From: Debaryomyces hansenii CBS767
Lineage: Eukaryota; Ascomycota; Pichiomycetes; Serinales; Debaryomycetaceae
Length of the DNA: 64,000 nt
Direction: 5' to 3'
Assembly: GCF_000006445.2 (NCBI RefSeq)
Contig: NC_006049.2
Span: 806,001-870,000 of the forward strand
In this document: piece by piece, positions 11,601 to 19,532 of the stretch
How the letters are laid out: each line of letters opens with the position of its first letter
How positions within the stretch are numbered: position 1 is the first letter of the stretch
Translations under genes and position numbers: made by a program
The notes under the pieces: generated by a model
Told to the model about the DNA's origin: nothing
The model's database searches: none
What the model saw: the letters and a program-made list of their open reading frames with translations, nothing else

Positions 11601-12704
11601 TAAAACCCGTATACCAAGCTCTATTTCACAGCCCGGGATTAATAATGCTTGGTAATCCTCTGGTCTTGAAAAACATTGATCCTTGATACTTGTCGCGAAG
11701 AATACCATAAAAGCCAATTTCCAATAATGGGATTTAATATACGGTAAAACCTTGTAAATCTCTCGTGAAGTATTTTCGCCAACTGAAGCTTGGTAGAATA
11801 TGTGTTTCATTAATGGCGAATATTTTTGCAAAGCTGGCAATGGAACCAATTCTCCCATTCTGGAATACTTAAAAAGCTTTGCATCGATATAGTCGTAATA
11901 TTCGTCCGGGTTTGAAGCAGCGATAAATTTAAGAGCAATCTCTATGTAATTGTCAATATCATTAACATAGTTTGTGATAAATTCACGACCACCTGTAGGA
12001 GCCACTGCATTACCGCTACCTATGGAATCATTATCATCTATTGATGTGCCAATATTCGAGCTTGCACTTTCTGTTGTATAATTGTAATGATGCGAATGGT
12101 TGTTATTGAGACTCCTATAAAAATGATTCAAGTCCATTCCTTCAGATTGATTTGATCTCAAAAGAGTCAATACCTTCCGTACTACCAGTGGGGAAAGTAA
12201 AGATAACAACGTATCTATGGTTGGATGTATTATCAGTGTATTTAATGGAGGAGGAGGAGTATAATGATAGAATATTGCATAATTTGACGCCAACTCACAA
12301 TTAGACGAAAAAATCTCGTTCTTCAAGTCGTTGATAGCCTTTTTCAGGCGCCAGTTATGCTCTATAATGTCTGCCAAAAGTTTCAATATGATAAGTGTCG
12401 ACGATAACGATTTTTCATCCCTATCTCGTAGCTTTATCAAGTTGGACTCCTTGTTGATGTTGTTAAGCATACCGCACAAACAATCAAATACATTTGACAA
12501 AAATACCGTGTCGATCTTGTTCTCTAATGTCGGGTTTATGTTTCCCTTGTCTAGCAAGTTCTTGGTAATCACAAACTGTGGGTTCAACTCCACTTCTGCT
12601 ATAGTATACCCCGTCCTATTCGGAAGAAGAGATTGTAATCTCCTACATAGCGACTGAACATATTCGTACAGTAAATTATCTTTGATTACTGCTATGCCAT
12701 CCAT
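5604..12704 (-). CDS. IRA2: Ira1/Ira2-type RasGAP (neurofibromin family), main frame
   Basis: A 2366-residue frame of the Ira/neurofibromin family, which stimulates GTP hydrolysis by Ras and so restrains cAMP-PKA signalling. The RasGAP domain lies around residues 1300-1560. It contains the arginine-finger-region motif SSDIFRRNSTLTK near 1365 and the hallmark FLRFFCPAIISPEAF near 1480. A Sec14-PH-like module follows at about 1660-1870. The N-terminal 1200 residues are helical and poorly conserved. The frame ends at TAA 5604-5606, but homologous sequence continues in another frame down to 4642, so this copy is split by a frame break. With one extra base the full frame would encode about 2687 residues, a plausible length for the family. 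IRA1 and IRA2 cannot be told apart here. Confidence 0.85.
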   Translation of the reverse strand: MDGIAVIKDNLLYEYVQSLCRRLQSLLPNRTGYTIAEVELNPQFVITKNLLDKGNINPTLENKIDTVFLSNVFDCLCGMLNNINKESNLIKLRDRDEKSLSSTLIILKLLADIIEHNWRLKKAINDLKNEIFSSNCELASNYAIFYHYTPPPPLNTLIIHPTIDTLLSLLSPLVVRKVLTLLRSNQSEGMDLNHFYRSLNNNHSHHYNYTTESASSNIGTSIDDNDSIGSGNAVAPTGGREFITNYVNDIDNYIEIALKFIAASNPDEYYDYIDAKLFKYSRMGELVPLPALQKYSPLMKHIFYQASVGENTSREIYKVLPYIKSHYWKLAFMVFFATSIKDQCFSRPEDYQALLIPGCEIELGIRVLFDYIHTIIEESPYSGCSSIIQSWLGVLCVSDFIELENKPNKLRIAFNKRLKFLNTTLKDASSMTNLDSFDSLINIFHLGAALTNTDSFTSEHSVYKFSLAHLDETHENLNKLISRSKNDDLKQLQDNLLINFYIAALMIKPKKYMNILVAKFNESMTDMRQIRILIKTIKGISEFERTTDIFEQLITKLAVFLKSMIFHLTRFLTLHGHSEEFSTGSHLNDSTSIVQSNEESGSQGGKYDEDSYIDSNQSSMLKLDRYITELSPSSTKKESVNLIDNIITNMSMDISTYMQPSLACFEESQSVFNAERMLSDLFAIFIGAPELYFNDFELMSDIHLVNTDKDEIRRRIRKFAYEVTIPLQHAFQTKSSLEGIKLFDSACALTMTLFDRDNKISKNYTTISAYGNYLICINIIQSICEACLHLSLTDAKFKSCFLFLNRFMQARKGYEEVVNANELINDTSSHLDCTSVFHSFEKILLLSLCTHDIQFYNIAKDSMQWYCKEINSTLHYNECCCPENLTETFEKVINDDSVFTGFVSLHKRFRNILRESKPTKSLYEIWLIIYRRWLENLENKSTVNDQNLVFRHFTGFLVSTSGCFLQKEFSSDDPEQKLKLQEYISEFFDKCTNLLTSNDLVIRVIIKDALSMESHSAVFHLICVKLMSIAGSYSDKKIANEESILFMEQVLAILATMVGLKNDGAFVLASLLPEVCGFIIDFINLVKNVPDNLRLKLRFCKLGTALESDKECVGLQGAYKLRNFFAKASAEWLELAVFFDENTNQDSSPHSQPFSLDSLISSNKDSENAYLNIDLATECSKCLSLQLEDLLLEIPDGTKDKDIRKNKDLAFANYLSLFYRILQKYTSSELTSKLTKSKYKVNLITDNVLKSISNILQHDTDIGMQFVLPLGYHDNPKIRAIFLNVFANMLAARKLSKSKEEFPDKLLSNLSELYEICGITAEVAPLNEHNILATSLFKFFGYTRKLDKLFRTLLDREIDHVSRSSDIFRRNSTLTKLLSNFAKDYGLDYLSETLRPFIQELDSNKVIFEVEKCDLGDEDAELFMNYLRKLVDVILSSIELIPSSFKYICAEIYYCVKEKFENAALIAVGSFIFLRFFCPAIISPEAFFDISVEDVKVKRTLMQLVKVIQNMANGSLGLIKWPSLQGYMDELNTINQRIFDFLKDIITGPQDTYPFEEITDKPTPELRYLHRFFYTYFVKIKHHYILSDPLKNIQNLHQKVETYRQFDILVKELGQPKALISLSVSSPYKSFDPNNNSSNQYNEFMAKMSANYIESTVDCPVVHNSIFHDGTPVVVLNFGYLKSMNNDIYLFTYRLFELVSQVWDNKYYLVIDFTLSLLDTQTLALYVSLLNTYAPNQFFKNCSRIYYFNIPQVESGCILETMRALRLKENRSSARIYTYSQADSPRIVNSLCLNEETLSISRDNKLVFSEVLFYDKSAEKFVPVTLKIGRQWLQVCFDDYFSFNGAACVTEGFMPLEVYKLSDIIRCEVTKSSNGPTDEFIICFNYGNTVILRSQERLEILKSLYFTTSRIPKQLLSEDRDTASHETRPYHWFSRLYNVTFQGLLSQDEEVKSAAAVLFASLATYFDIDLAIPNGYSRNIAFPSNITDFIVSTSQFLAKKMPTVSHRFFKAFFDHYEKLPVENRLNAILYISPWIDNACDYIYLENDISGPDRVADIIRQFCRISCLNKEQSAYLNDYIWKKLFNESRLTPILVDEVVAYIIDNKNEGPDWYFIISFISPSVEVCSEVINRLILCVSKASTTDSAIASQSKLFEIKVLIKICASLFFNSYALGQLFLADVFFFCTLFIDNPALDFGVDLQKLFINTIQSFLQKPDLTEKQQTAVDDTLSYFSGQRARMLFGLTRDKNISRSDLSQSYNRATSFEVLCQYLNDFIKVLGTFDERSNWKSRWCSYAIDVAFSTTSIFQIRAILVVGILSQNGINDSTVSRIFKLVCQQPITSLDHLNGLTISSAVSVKDCRQIQYFRM

Positions 12705-13099
12705 GGTGGAAGTCCTATGTATTTTCTCTGTCTTTTACTCACAACTATGGCGGTTATGTATGCTATGCTCTTTACTCAACTTAATAATGTAATTTTTGTA
12801 TATCAATATGTACTTTATTCAAATTGAAGTCGTCTTTGCCGAGTCGTTGGTTGTGATATAATGGGTCCAGTATCTACTATTTTCCCGTATGCTAATGATT
12901 TTAGAGATCGTTATTTCCAGTATCAATCACTCTCAGATAGTAGGAATTTAATCTGTCTAATTCTTTGCTGTTGTGGATGATTATGTAATCGGAACTACAA
13001 ATTTCTTTTATTTTTTATATGAGACGGTTTTAACGCAAAGCTGCCCGGTATTGTTACCATACATATGCACCGTTAACTTAAGTAACAAGAGAATGCGCT
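12705..13099. other. Upstream region of the RasGAP gene
   Basis: About 400 bp of AT-rich sequence between the RasGAP ATG and the candidate RNA. It presumably holds the RasGAP promoter and any upstream signals of the RNA. It contains several T-runs, the last at 13028-13031, but no open frame or tRNA. Confidence 0.4.
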
Positions 13100-13551
13100 T
13101 AAATGGGGGTCTGATTGTCTAATAAAATAAATAGGATGTCTCATGCAAATAATGCATCTACTAAGGCAGTCGGGTTCCCGAATAAATGCGATCTGTGAAT
13201 ATCGGGTTAGCTCAACCGTGATCTCTCCCAGAAAAGCAGTAGTCCGGATAAAAAAGTCCGAAGATCGAATTGGGCAGTATTATAGTATTTAACTAGTTAG
13301 CGATTGTCGTTGCGCGAATAGGTAAAATGGGGCGAAAGTATGCATGCCCGACATGAAGCACTGCCAGTATTAAACGATATATCAGTGACCGTTATCTAAA
13401 TTGGTTGCAGCCCCTATTCTACTCCAGAGGTCAGTGAAAAATGGGAACCGACAGCTGAGGGGTCGGGGAAAGAACTAAAGAAGCACTTGACCGACGGAAA
13501 ATCCTTAAAACTGAGTATGTGCAGATGAGCCCAGCTGTTGGTTGGGCTTTT
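13100..13551 (+). ncRNA. Candidate structured Pol III-type RNA, unidentified
   Basis: This stretch is unusually GC-rich for an intergenic region here and has no open frame. It contains no TTTT from 13032 to 13547, then ends in a hairpin (AGCCCA 13528-13533 with TGGGCT 13543-13548) running into TTTT at 13548-13551. Other complementary pairs nest well: GAATAGG 13316-13322 with CCTATTC 13413-13419; CACTG 13359-13363 with CAGTG 13383-13387; GGTCAGTG 13429-13436 with CACTTGACC 13484-13492; and CCGAC 13448-13452 with GTCGG 13462-13466. A box A-like TAGCTCAACCG (13208-13218) and an imperfect box B-like GATCGAATT (13263-13271) could form an internal promoter, as in RPR1 leaders. I could not match conserved RNase P, MRP, SRP, U3 or U6 motifs. 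The 5' end is unknown. Confidence 0.45.
13528..13551 (+). terminator. Hairpin plus T4, candidate Pol III terminator
   Basis: A six-base-pair stem, AGCCCA/TGGGCT with a nine-base loop, runs straight into four T's. It is nested inside a second inverted repeat, CTGAGTA 13511-13517 with TACTCAG 13553-13559. It is the first TTTT on this strand for more than 500 bases, which suits the 3' end of the RNA proposed upstream. The same palindrome also sits directly downstream of the minus-strand gene that stops at 13561. Confidence 0.4.
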
Positions 13552-13560
13552 GTACTCAGC

Positions 13561-14070
13561 TCAAGGGTCTGGTGAGTGAAACATTTGATCTAGATTAACC
13601 GCACTACTTTCGGCTGGTAGATGCGGAGAATAGATTAATGAATTATCAGCGTAATCAAATGGAGTGAGAGACACAGACAATAACGATGAGTTTACCCGAA
13701 TTTTTCTTGTAAATGTACTCCAAACATGCCACCGAGTTTTTGTTATCTCATCTGCCGTATCCTCTTTAATGCGAAATGTTTTGTTAGGGAACACACGGTT
13801 GCTTCTGTCCTTGGCAGGTCTATTTTTATTGTCCCTTCGACTGAATAACTTTAATCTTCTATATAATTTATGTAAGTTATTCCTTGACTGGGTCCCACTA
13901 GAAACTATGGATGCAGTTGTAGAAAAGTTAATTTCTGGTTCAATTTGTGGAAATTGGGAATTTTTGTAGAAGTGATCATGGTATTGCTCACAGACTAGTT
14001 CTCGCAGGTCCTGGAAACTTTGACGTATAGTTGTACACTCAATCCCGTAATTAGCTCCTTGTAAACTCAT
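13561..14070 (-). CDS. Hypothetical protein, 169 residues
   Basis: An ATG-initiated frame of 169 codons with no recognisable domain. The middle is strongly basic (around RRLKLFSRRDNKNRPAKDR, residues 70-90), and the C-terminus is Ser/Pro-rich and acidic. There is no signal peptide or membrane segment. Its stop codon abuts the palindrome that ends the candidate RNA. The 5' side faces ATP19 across a 428-bp divergent region. A chance open frame of this length is possible in AT-rich DNA, but the codon composition is not obviously random. It is likely a fast-evolving or lineage-restricted gene, if real. Confidence 0.4.
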   Translation of the reverse strand: MSLQGANYGIECTTIRQSFQDLRELVCEQYHDHFYKNSQFPQIEPEINFSTTASIVSSGTQSRNNLHKLYRRLKLFSRRDNKNRPAKDRSNRVFPNKTFRIKEDTADEITKTRWHVWSTFTRKIRVNSSLLSVSLTPFDYADNSLIYSPHLPAESSAVNLDQMFHSPDP

Positions 14071-14498
14071 AATTCTGGTGTCTACACCGGATAATTGATA
14101 TCATTATTATTAACGCTGGGACCTAGTTGTAGTCTCCGAATTGCAACCAAAAAAAGCCACAAATATCCCCCACTAAACAAAAAATATAACGTAAGACGCA
14201 TATCACAAATGCAATGCAAAATGTATGAAAAATTAAATCGATGCCTCCATAATATTGGAGGAGCCGGTACCACTATACATCTTTACACCAAAGAAGATTT
14301 ACATCCCTACATCATTTCAAGATGACATCCACACACCCGAATATACCCGAACAAATTAGTGATTACATAACAAGAATCTCGATAGACCAATGTGTATCAA
14401 CCAATTGAAGTTTTTCATTTGAGAATAACCGGCGATCCACCAGCGATATATTCAACTACTTAGTGATTACATTCAAATAATACGTTAAATAACATAAA
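14071..14498. other. Divergent promoter region of ATP19
   Basis: 428 bp between the hypothetical gene and ATP19. Short frames on both strands here look like chance and do not resemble known proteins. I see no RNA gene or repeat. Confidence 0.4.
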
Positions 14499-14702
14499 AT
14501 GGGTGCTTATTCTATTCTCGGTAAATCTGTTCCATCTCATAAATTAGCTTTGGCTACTTTGGGATCTGTTGTTTTGGTTGTTGCACCAAAACCATGGGGT
14601 CCACCAGCACCAAATCACCCCCAAATTAATGCCTCCTCCAAGGAAGAAGAAAAATTTGTCCAAGAGTGGTTAGCGAAGCACTCAGCAGAAGAAAAACATT
14701 AG
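14499..14702 (+). CDS. ATP19: Mitochondrial F1Fo-ATP synthase subunit k
   Basis: A 67-residue protein that matches Atp19, a small accessory subunit of the inner-membrane F1Fo-ATP synthase associated with the dimeric enzyme. It starts MGAYSILGKSVPSHKLALAT, followed by one hydrophobic membrane segment (about residues 17-30, ALATLGSVVLVVAP). A charged C-terminal tail EEEKFVQEWLAKHSAEEKH resembles the DEEKFIENYLKKHSEK tail of baker's yeast Atp19. Length (68 in Saccharomyces) and architecture agree. It is too short for many gene finders, but the match is clear. Confidence 0.88.
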   Translation: MGAYSILGKSVPSHKLALATLGSVVLVVAPKPWGPPAPNHPQINASSKEEEKFVQEWLAKHSAEEKH

Positions 14703-15175
14703 ATAGTGGATGCTAGATTCTAGAATATACATTGTTTTGCTTTATTTCGTTGTTTCCATATATTTGTTTCTTTTGACGATAGCTTTTGTACATGATGGTT
14801 GCGTCTGCTATACGACAAAGAGTTCTACGTTCTATTGGAGTGTTTTTATCGGTATCTGTTTTCCGTCTGTGTACAAAGGTATAGGTTATTTATTTACTTC
14901 CAAGAATGAAAATAAAAGTTCAGTTGATAGTGAAATGTAGTGTTCAAGAAGGTTGTAGAGCGAACATGCAGGCATATCGTTTGATCAGGGCTTATCGCCT
15001 GGATGAGTCTGTCCTTCAGCATTCATAGTAGCGTAAAACTGCCTTTTACTGTAGATATAAGACACGAATGATCGTTTATCTAGGCTAGTTAGCCATAGTA
15101 AATAATCAGATGGTCCGGGTAAACTAATATTTATGGTACGAATTTTTTGAGATTGTGTAATATTTTTTTGATTAT
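14703..15175. other. Intergenic region between ATP19 and BRX1
   Basis: 473 bp. A 76-codon hydrophobic frame (14710-14940) starts 8 bp after the ATP19 stop but has no recognisable family, and I treat it as unsupported. T-runs just upstream of BRX1 (15141-15168) resemble the poly(dT)/RRPE-like elements of ribosome-biogenesis promoters, without an exact match. Confidence 0.35.
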
Positions 15176-16117
15176 ATGGTAAAAAAAAATACCGATGAGC
15201 AGAGATATCTGAAAAAACCCATCACTTACTTATCTCCCATAGCTCCACATAGAATGTCAGCGATTTACAAAGCATTACAATCCAAGTCGTCCAAGGAGAC
15301 GTCTGAAAAGGCCAAGCATATAAATAGACAAAGATTGTTGGTGATATCATCCCGTGGTGTTACTTACAGACATCGTCATTTGATTAGTGATTTGGTTGCA
15401 CTTTTACCACACGCTAGAAAGGAGCCTAAATTCGATTCCAAAAAGAACTTGTATCAGTTGAACGAAGTTGCTGAGTTGTACAATTGTAATAATATCTTTT
15501 TTTTTGAGTCTAGAAAACATCAAGATTTATACTTATGGATTTCGAAGCCTCCTAATGGTCCTACTTTAAAATTTCACATTCAAAACTTACACACCTTGGA
15601 TGAATTAAACTTCACCGGTAACTGTTTGAAAGGTTCCAGACCAATATTGAGTTTCGACAAGTCGTTCGAAGTCACCGACCACCATAAATTATTAAAAGAA
15701 TTATTCACGCATACTTTTGGGGTTCCTCCTAATGCCAGAAAATCGAAGCCTTTCGTTGACCACGTTATGACCTTCTCTATAGTCGATAACAAAATCTGGA
15801 TCCGTAACTACCAGATTAACGAAACCGTCGATTCTAAAGATGCTAGTGAATTGAACCCTGAAGAATTATCCTTAGTCGAAATCGGCCCAAGATTTGTCTT
15901 GACTTTAATCACCATTTTAGAAGGTTCATTTGGTGGCCCAAAGATCTACGAAAACAAGGAATATGTTTCTCCTAACTTTGTTAGAGCTCAATTGAAACAA
16001 CAAGCTGCAGACCAAGCCAAGTCCAGAGCTTCTGCTGCTTTGGAAAAGAAGTTGAAGAGAAGAGATCAAGTGTTGAAGAAAGATCCTTTAGCTAACGATA
16101 GTTTATTTAAGGAATAA
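15176..16117 (+). CDS. BRX1: Ribosome biogenesis protein Brx1 (Brix domain)
   Basis: A 313-residue nucleolar protein needed for 60S ribosomal subunit maturation. The Brix domain begins at about residue 50 (RLLVISSRGVTYRHRHLISD) and runs to about 260. It includes LYNCNNIFFFESRKHQDLYL and the very conserved FTGNCLKGSRPILSFD and EGSFGGPKIYEN. The C-terminus is a basic helix of Lys, Arg and Ala. Saccharomyces Brx1 starts at a residue equivalent to Met27 here (MSAIYKAL, ATG at 15254). The first 26 codons may therefore be 5' UTR or promoter: they contain a PAC-like GATGAG core at 15194. Confidence 0.92.
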   Translation: MVKKNTDEQRYLKKPITYLSPIAPHRMSAIYKALQSKSSKETSEKAKHINRQRLLVISSRGVTYRHRHLISDLVALLPHARKEPKFDSKKNLYQLNEVAELYNCNNIFFFESRKHQDLYLWISKPPNGPTLKFHIQNLHTLDELNFTGNCLKGSRPILSFDKSFEVTDHHKLLKELFTHTFGVPPNARKSKPFVDHVMTFSIVDNKIWIRNYQINETVDSKDASELNPEELSLVEIGPRFVLTLITILEGSFGGPKIYENKEYVSPNFVRAQLKQQAADQAKSRASAALEKKLKRRDQVLKKDPLANDSLFKE

Positions 16118-16403
16118 TTGTAACATAGGGTATATAGAGATATATAATATACTAACTTTATCGTCAAGATACTATATATTCACTTATATTAGGATGTAAA
16201 AGTAAACTGCTGAGTAAAGCTATATTTGTATGTGAGCACAAACGAGGTTTGTATATAGAATCATAGCCTTGTCTCAGGAAGGTACGCGACATTAGTCTGT
16301 CTATAATCAGTATTTACGGACAACATCTTGATCTTAAATCGCTGTACTCCGATTAGACAGATTTGACAACTAGATTTGGAATCCGTGATTGCATAAAGCA
16401 AAA

Positions 16404-18236
16404 ATGTTTTCTAATACAAATCATTTTCATGATCGGGTGGGATCAGAGGAGTTGAGGAATCAATTTGTATCGAATGCAAACCCACATCATGCTAAGGACA
16501 ATTTAAGAGGTAATAGCAGCTACGTTACAGACGAGGATGAGAGCTCATTTGTATTTGGTAATGATACCACTAATTTAGCACCGTACCCACCATCTAAGGG
16601 GTACTCCGGCATTTCAAAAAATATAGAGACTTCGAACGCAAATACGCACGAATATGAACTAGACAGATTACAATCATCATACAGCATTAACAACAACTCA
16701 GCCGAGAATCCGTTTGACTCAAGCCAAGCAAGCTATCCATATAATAGCTATGGACAAAGTTCGAAAGAAAATCCGTTTAGAGATCAATCAGTACCTGAAT
16801 TTCCACAACAAGAGTACAATCCTTTTGAACCACATAGGGAACAGCCTCCCATACCCGTTGACGATGAATACGAGAAGATGAGAAAGAATGAGAAAGCCAG
16901 GTTGAGACAGTTGAGAAGAAAGCCAAGATTTCATTATACGAAGTTACCATATTTTACGATCCTAGTGACATTAATTCAAGTGAGTGTATTTATTGCAGAA
17001 TTAGCCAAGATGTCTAGTTTGACAGGTTCAGCGTTTCAAACAAAACCTTATTTTAATCCGATGTTGGGTCCATCTACATACTTGATGATAAACATGGGTG
17101 CTCGTTATGCGCCATGTATGCAATCTATTAAGGGAATAACCAATGATACGACCATTAATTTCCCATGCCCCAATTCGACCACTACTGACACAAATGTGTG
17201 TTCATTGAATGAGTTATGTGGATTAAGTGGTGTACCGATAAAGGATGATGTTTACAAACCCCACCAATGGTATAGGGTTATAACTCCAATGTTTCTACAT
17301 GCTGGTTTTTTGCATATATTGTTTAACCTATTATTACAAGTTACGATGGGGGCTTCCATTGAGAGAAGTATAGGGTTTATAAAGTATGCCATCATATATT
17401 TGATGTGTGGTATATCAGGCTTTCTTTTGGGAGCTAACTTCTCACCAAATGGAATCGCATCAACAGGTGCTTCTGGTGCATTATTTGGGGTGGTGGCAAC
17501 GAATATAATAATGTTTGTTTACTGCGGGAAGAAGAACACTAATATATATGGGACAAAAAAATACGGGTTGTTCATATTTATCATGATTATGGAAATTGTG
17601 ATATCATTAGTATTAGGGCTCTTACCAGGAATGGACAATTTTAGTCATATAGGGGGGTTTGCAATGGGTATTCTCATGGCTATCCTTTTGTTACCAGATC
17701 CATTTTTGGTCTATGTCGATGGAATCATTACCTATCACGCACGAGACGATACAATGCAACAATTTAGGAATAACTGGAACCCAATATACAATTGGGAAGA
17801 CAAAATACCGTCCAGGTTTTATATTTGGTGTGGTATAAGAGTAGTGAGCTTAGTATTGGCTATAGTTTATATTGCCTTGTTAGTGAAGAACTTTTTTAAT
17901 GGTGGTGAAAATCCAATAGACAATAATTGTTCTTGGTGCAAATATATCAATTGTCTTCCTGTTAATGGATGGTGTGATATTGGTGAAGTAACCGTAGAGA
18001 CAGAGGATTCTTCTAATTCTAAAAGAACAATTAACCCTGAAATGTTGTTTTCAGAGACAAAAATGAAAAACCTAGAAGTACTTGGGACTAGTCAGAATCT
18101 AATCCAAGGAAAAAATAGTCAAATTTCAGCTGGTGGCTCATTTTTTGAGTATCAAAATTCAAGTACAGGGGTACTATTCTGCTGTCTACTTGGATTGATG
18201 ACACTTAAATTTTATAAATCCAAGAAACGGATTTAA
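16404..18236 (+). CDS. Rhomboid-family membrane protein with NPF motifs
   Basis: A 610-residue polytopic protein with a cytosolic N-terminus of about 180 residues and a rhomboid core. The catalytic Ser lies in GASGALFG (near residue 356) and the catalytic His in HIGGFAMG (near 415), so the dyad is intact. The first membrane segment is near residue 183, followed by a Cys-containing luminal loop with NPMLGPSTYLMINMGARYAPC, as in secretory-pathway rhomboids. The N-terminal tail has three NPF tripeptides (in AENPFDSS, KENPFRDQ and EYNPFEPH), typical ligands of EH domains in endocytic proteins. A Cys-rich luminal patch follows the core, and a last hydrophobic segment with a basic KSKKRI tail ends the protein. 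It is unlike mitochondrial Pcp1 and short Rbd2. Substrates are unknown. I start at ATG 16404; the upstream frame has no other ATG. Confidence 0.8.
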   Translation: MFSNTNHFHDRVGSEELRNQFVSNANPHHAKDNLRGNSSYVTDEDESSFVFGNDTTNLAPYPPSKGYSGISKNIETSNANTHEYELDRLQSSYSINNNSAENPFDSSQASYPYNSYGQSSKENPFRDQSVPEFPQQEYNPFEPHREQPPIPVDDEYEKMRKNEKARLRQLRRKPRFHYTKLPYFTILVTLIQVSVFIAELAKMSSLTGSAFQTKPYFNPMLGPSTYLMINMGARYAPCMQSIKGITNDTTINFPCPNSTTTDTNVCSLNELCGLSGVPIKDDVYKPHQWYRVITPMFLHAGFLHILFNLLLQVTMGASIERSIGFIKYAIIYLMCGISGFLLGANFSPNGIASTGASGALFGVVATNIIMFVYCGKKNTNIYGTKKYGLFIFIMIMEIVISLVLGLLPGMDNFSHIGGFAMGILMAILLLPDPFLVYVDGIITYHARDDTMQQFRNNWNPIYNWEDKIPSRFYIWCGIRVVSLVLAIVYIALLVKNFFNGGENPIDNNCSWCKYINCLPVNGWCDIGEVTVETEDSSNSKRTINPEMLFSETKMKNLEVLGTSQNLIQGKNSQISAGGSFFEYQNSSTGVLFCCLLGLMTLKFYKSKKRI

Positions 18237-19532
18237 TTTTTGCATATATTTAAAGAACAGAATTTATTAAGATACATTTATTCGATGACGTATGTAAAAA
18301 TATAAACGCATGAGAAAATCTTTTAAATTAGGGCTATAGCATAACATGTTGTGATATTTAGAAGGATGATTGTTACATTTACGATATATTTAATCCAGTT
18401 GGTTGTACTATTCTAGTGGTCTACACCAATAGACAAATGAACATCTTCGTTTAGATAGTCTAGCATATATATATTTTACTAGATCAATAATCCCATAAAT
18501 AATTCACTAATTCATAATAATTCATATTAATTCTGCATGGACTGCATATATGTTTATACAGTCTTTCTCAGAGTCCGCGAGAATACTATAAAAGGGCATC
18601 GAATAAAAATTTATTTTATGTTTTCTCTTTTTTTCTTTGTCGACGTACTTCATAGGATCATTTCTATAGGTCACGTCCCTCTTTGACTCTTCAAAAGAGC
18701 CACTGAATCCAACTTGGTTGATGAGTGAGATACCCTTATACCCTCAAAGTGAGAACTATATTTAGCTTGTCTGTAATCCTTAGCGATTCGGTCATCTATT
18801 ATTTGTTTGCCTTTTATCTTGAAGATTTGGAATTTATTCCTCATCTTTACAAAAGGAGCGATGATCTTTACCCTTTTTTATATACTTCTTCGGATGTTTT
18901 AAACTAGGGTGGGTGTAAGTGGCTGTCTGACAAGTTACTTTGAAATTTATTTCAATAGTGACTATAGTTCATTATCAATGTTGTTATGTCGACCTAAATA
19001 TCCTAAATATTGAATAAACATCAGTTTACTTCCTTCTAGCTCGTAGACACATAGACAGCATACATATTTGTTGAACATCGCAACGCAATTAGTATATTTC
19101 AGTATGACCGATCGTTGGTTTAAGATATACGATGATAATTCTAGCAAATTTATAATGGGATAATTAACTCAGTATATGTCACATTGATTCAGGATACATT
19201 TCTCTTGTATAAAGGGATCAACAATTTGCCTTATTTGTCTTATTTGCATTAGACTTTGAAGTGATGCTTGAAATATTGCAATTTTTTAAATATTTATTAA
19301 ACAATGTAATCTTTTGAGATATCGATACTGGCAACAGTAACTCTCTAGAAGATCTTGATATATTCAATCATTTAAAGTAGTTGTTTTATAGCTATATATT
19401 TTGCAGTTAAAATATCCCATGTATCCGGGTAAATAATAATATTTTGTGTAACTTCTATTCCTAAATTTTCAATAATTTTTCATACTACTACCACTGGTTG
19501 TAACTTCAACACATAGATCAGATTAGTATACA
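18237..19532. other. Long gene-free stretch
   Basis: About 1.3 kb, the longest stretch without a supported gene. It is very AT-rich with frequent stops on both strands; frames of about 60 codons at 18725-18907 (+) and 18962-19147 (-) have no family likeness. I found no tRNA arms, no convincing C/D or H/ACA boxes and no splice-site set. It separates the same-strand rhomboid and mL50 genes and may hold long UTRs or an unidentified RNA. Confidence 0.4.

Noticed and set aside
13100..13551. Assignment of the structured segment to RNase P, MRP or SRP RNA
   Set aside because: The conserved cores I remember (RNase P/MRP CR-I and CR-V, SRP GGAAACGG-AGCAG helix 8) are not recognisable, so it is left unnamed.
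14710..14940. 76-codon hydrophobic frame just downstream of ATP19
   Set aside because: It lies in the likely ATP19 3' UTR, has no recognisable family, and AT-rich DNA readily encodes hydrophobic runs.
18700..18780. C/D-box snoRNA suggested by TTGATGAG and CTGA
   Set aside because: The CTGA lies upstream of the TGATGA-like element, and no terminal stem pairs the ends.
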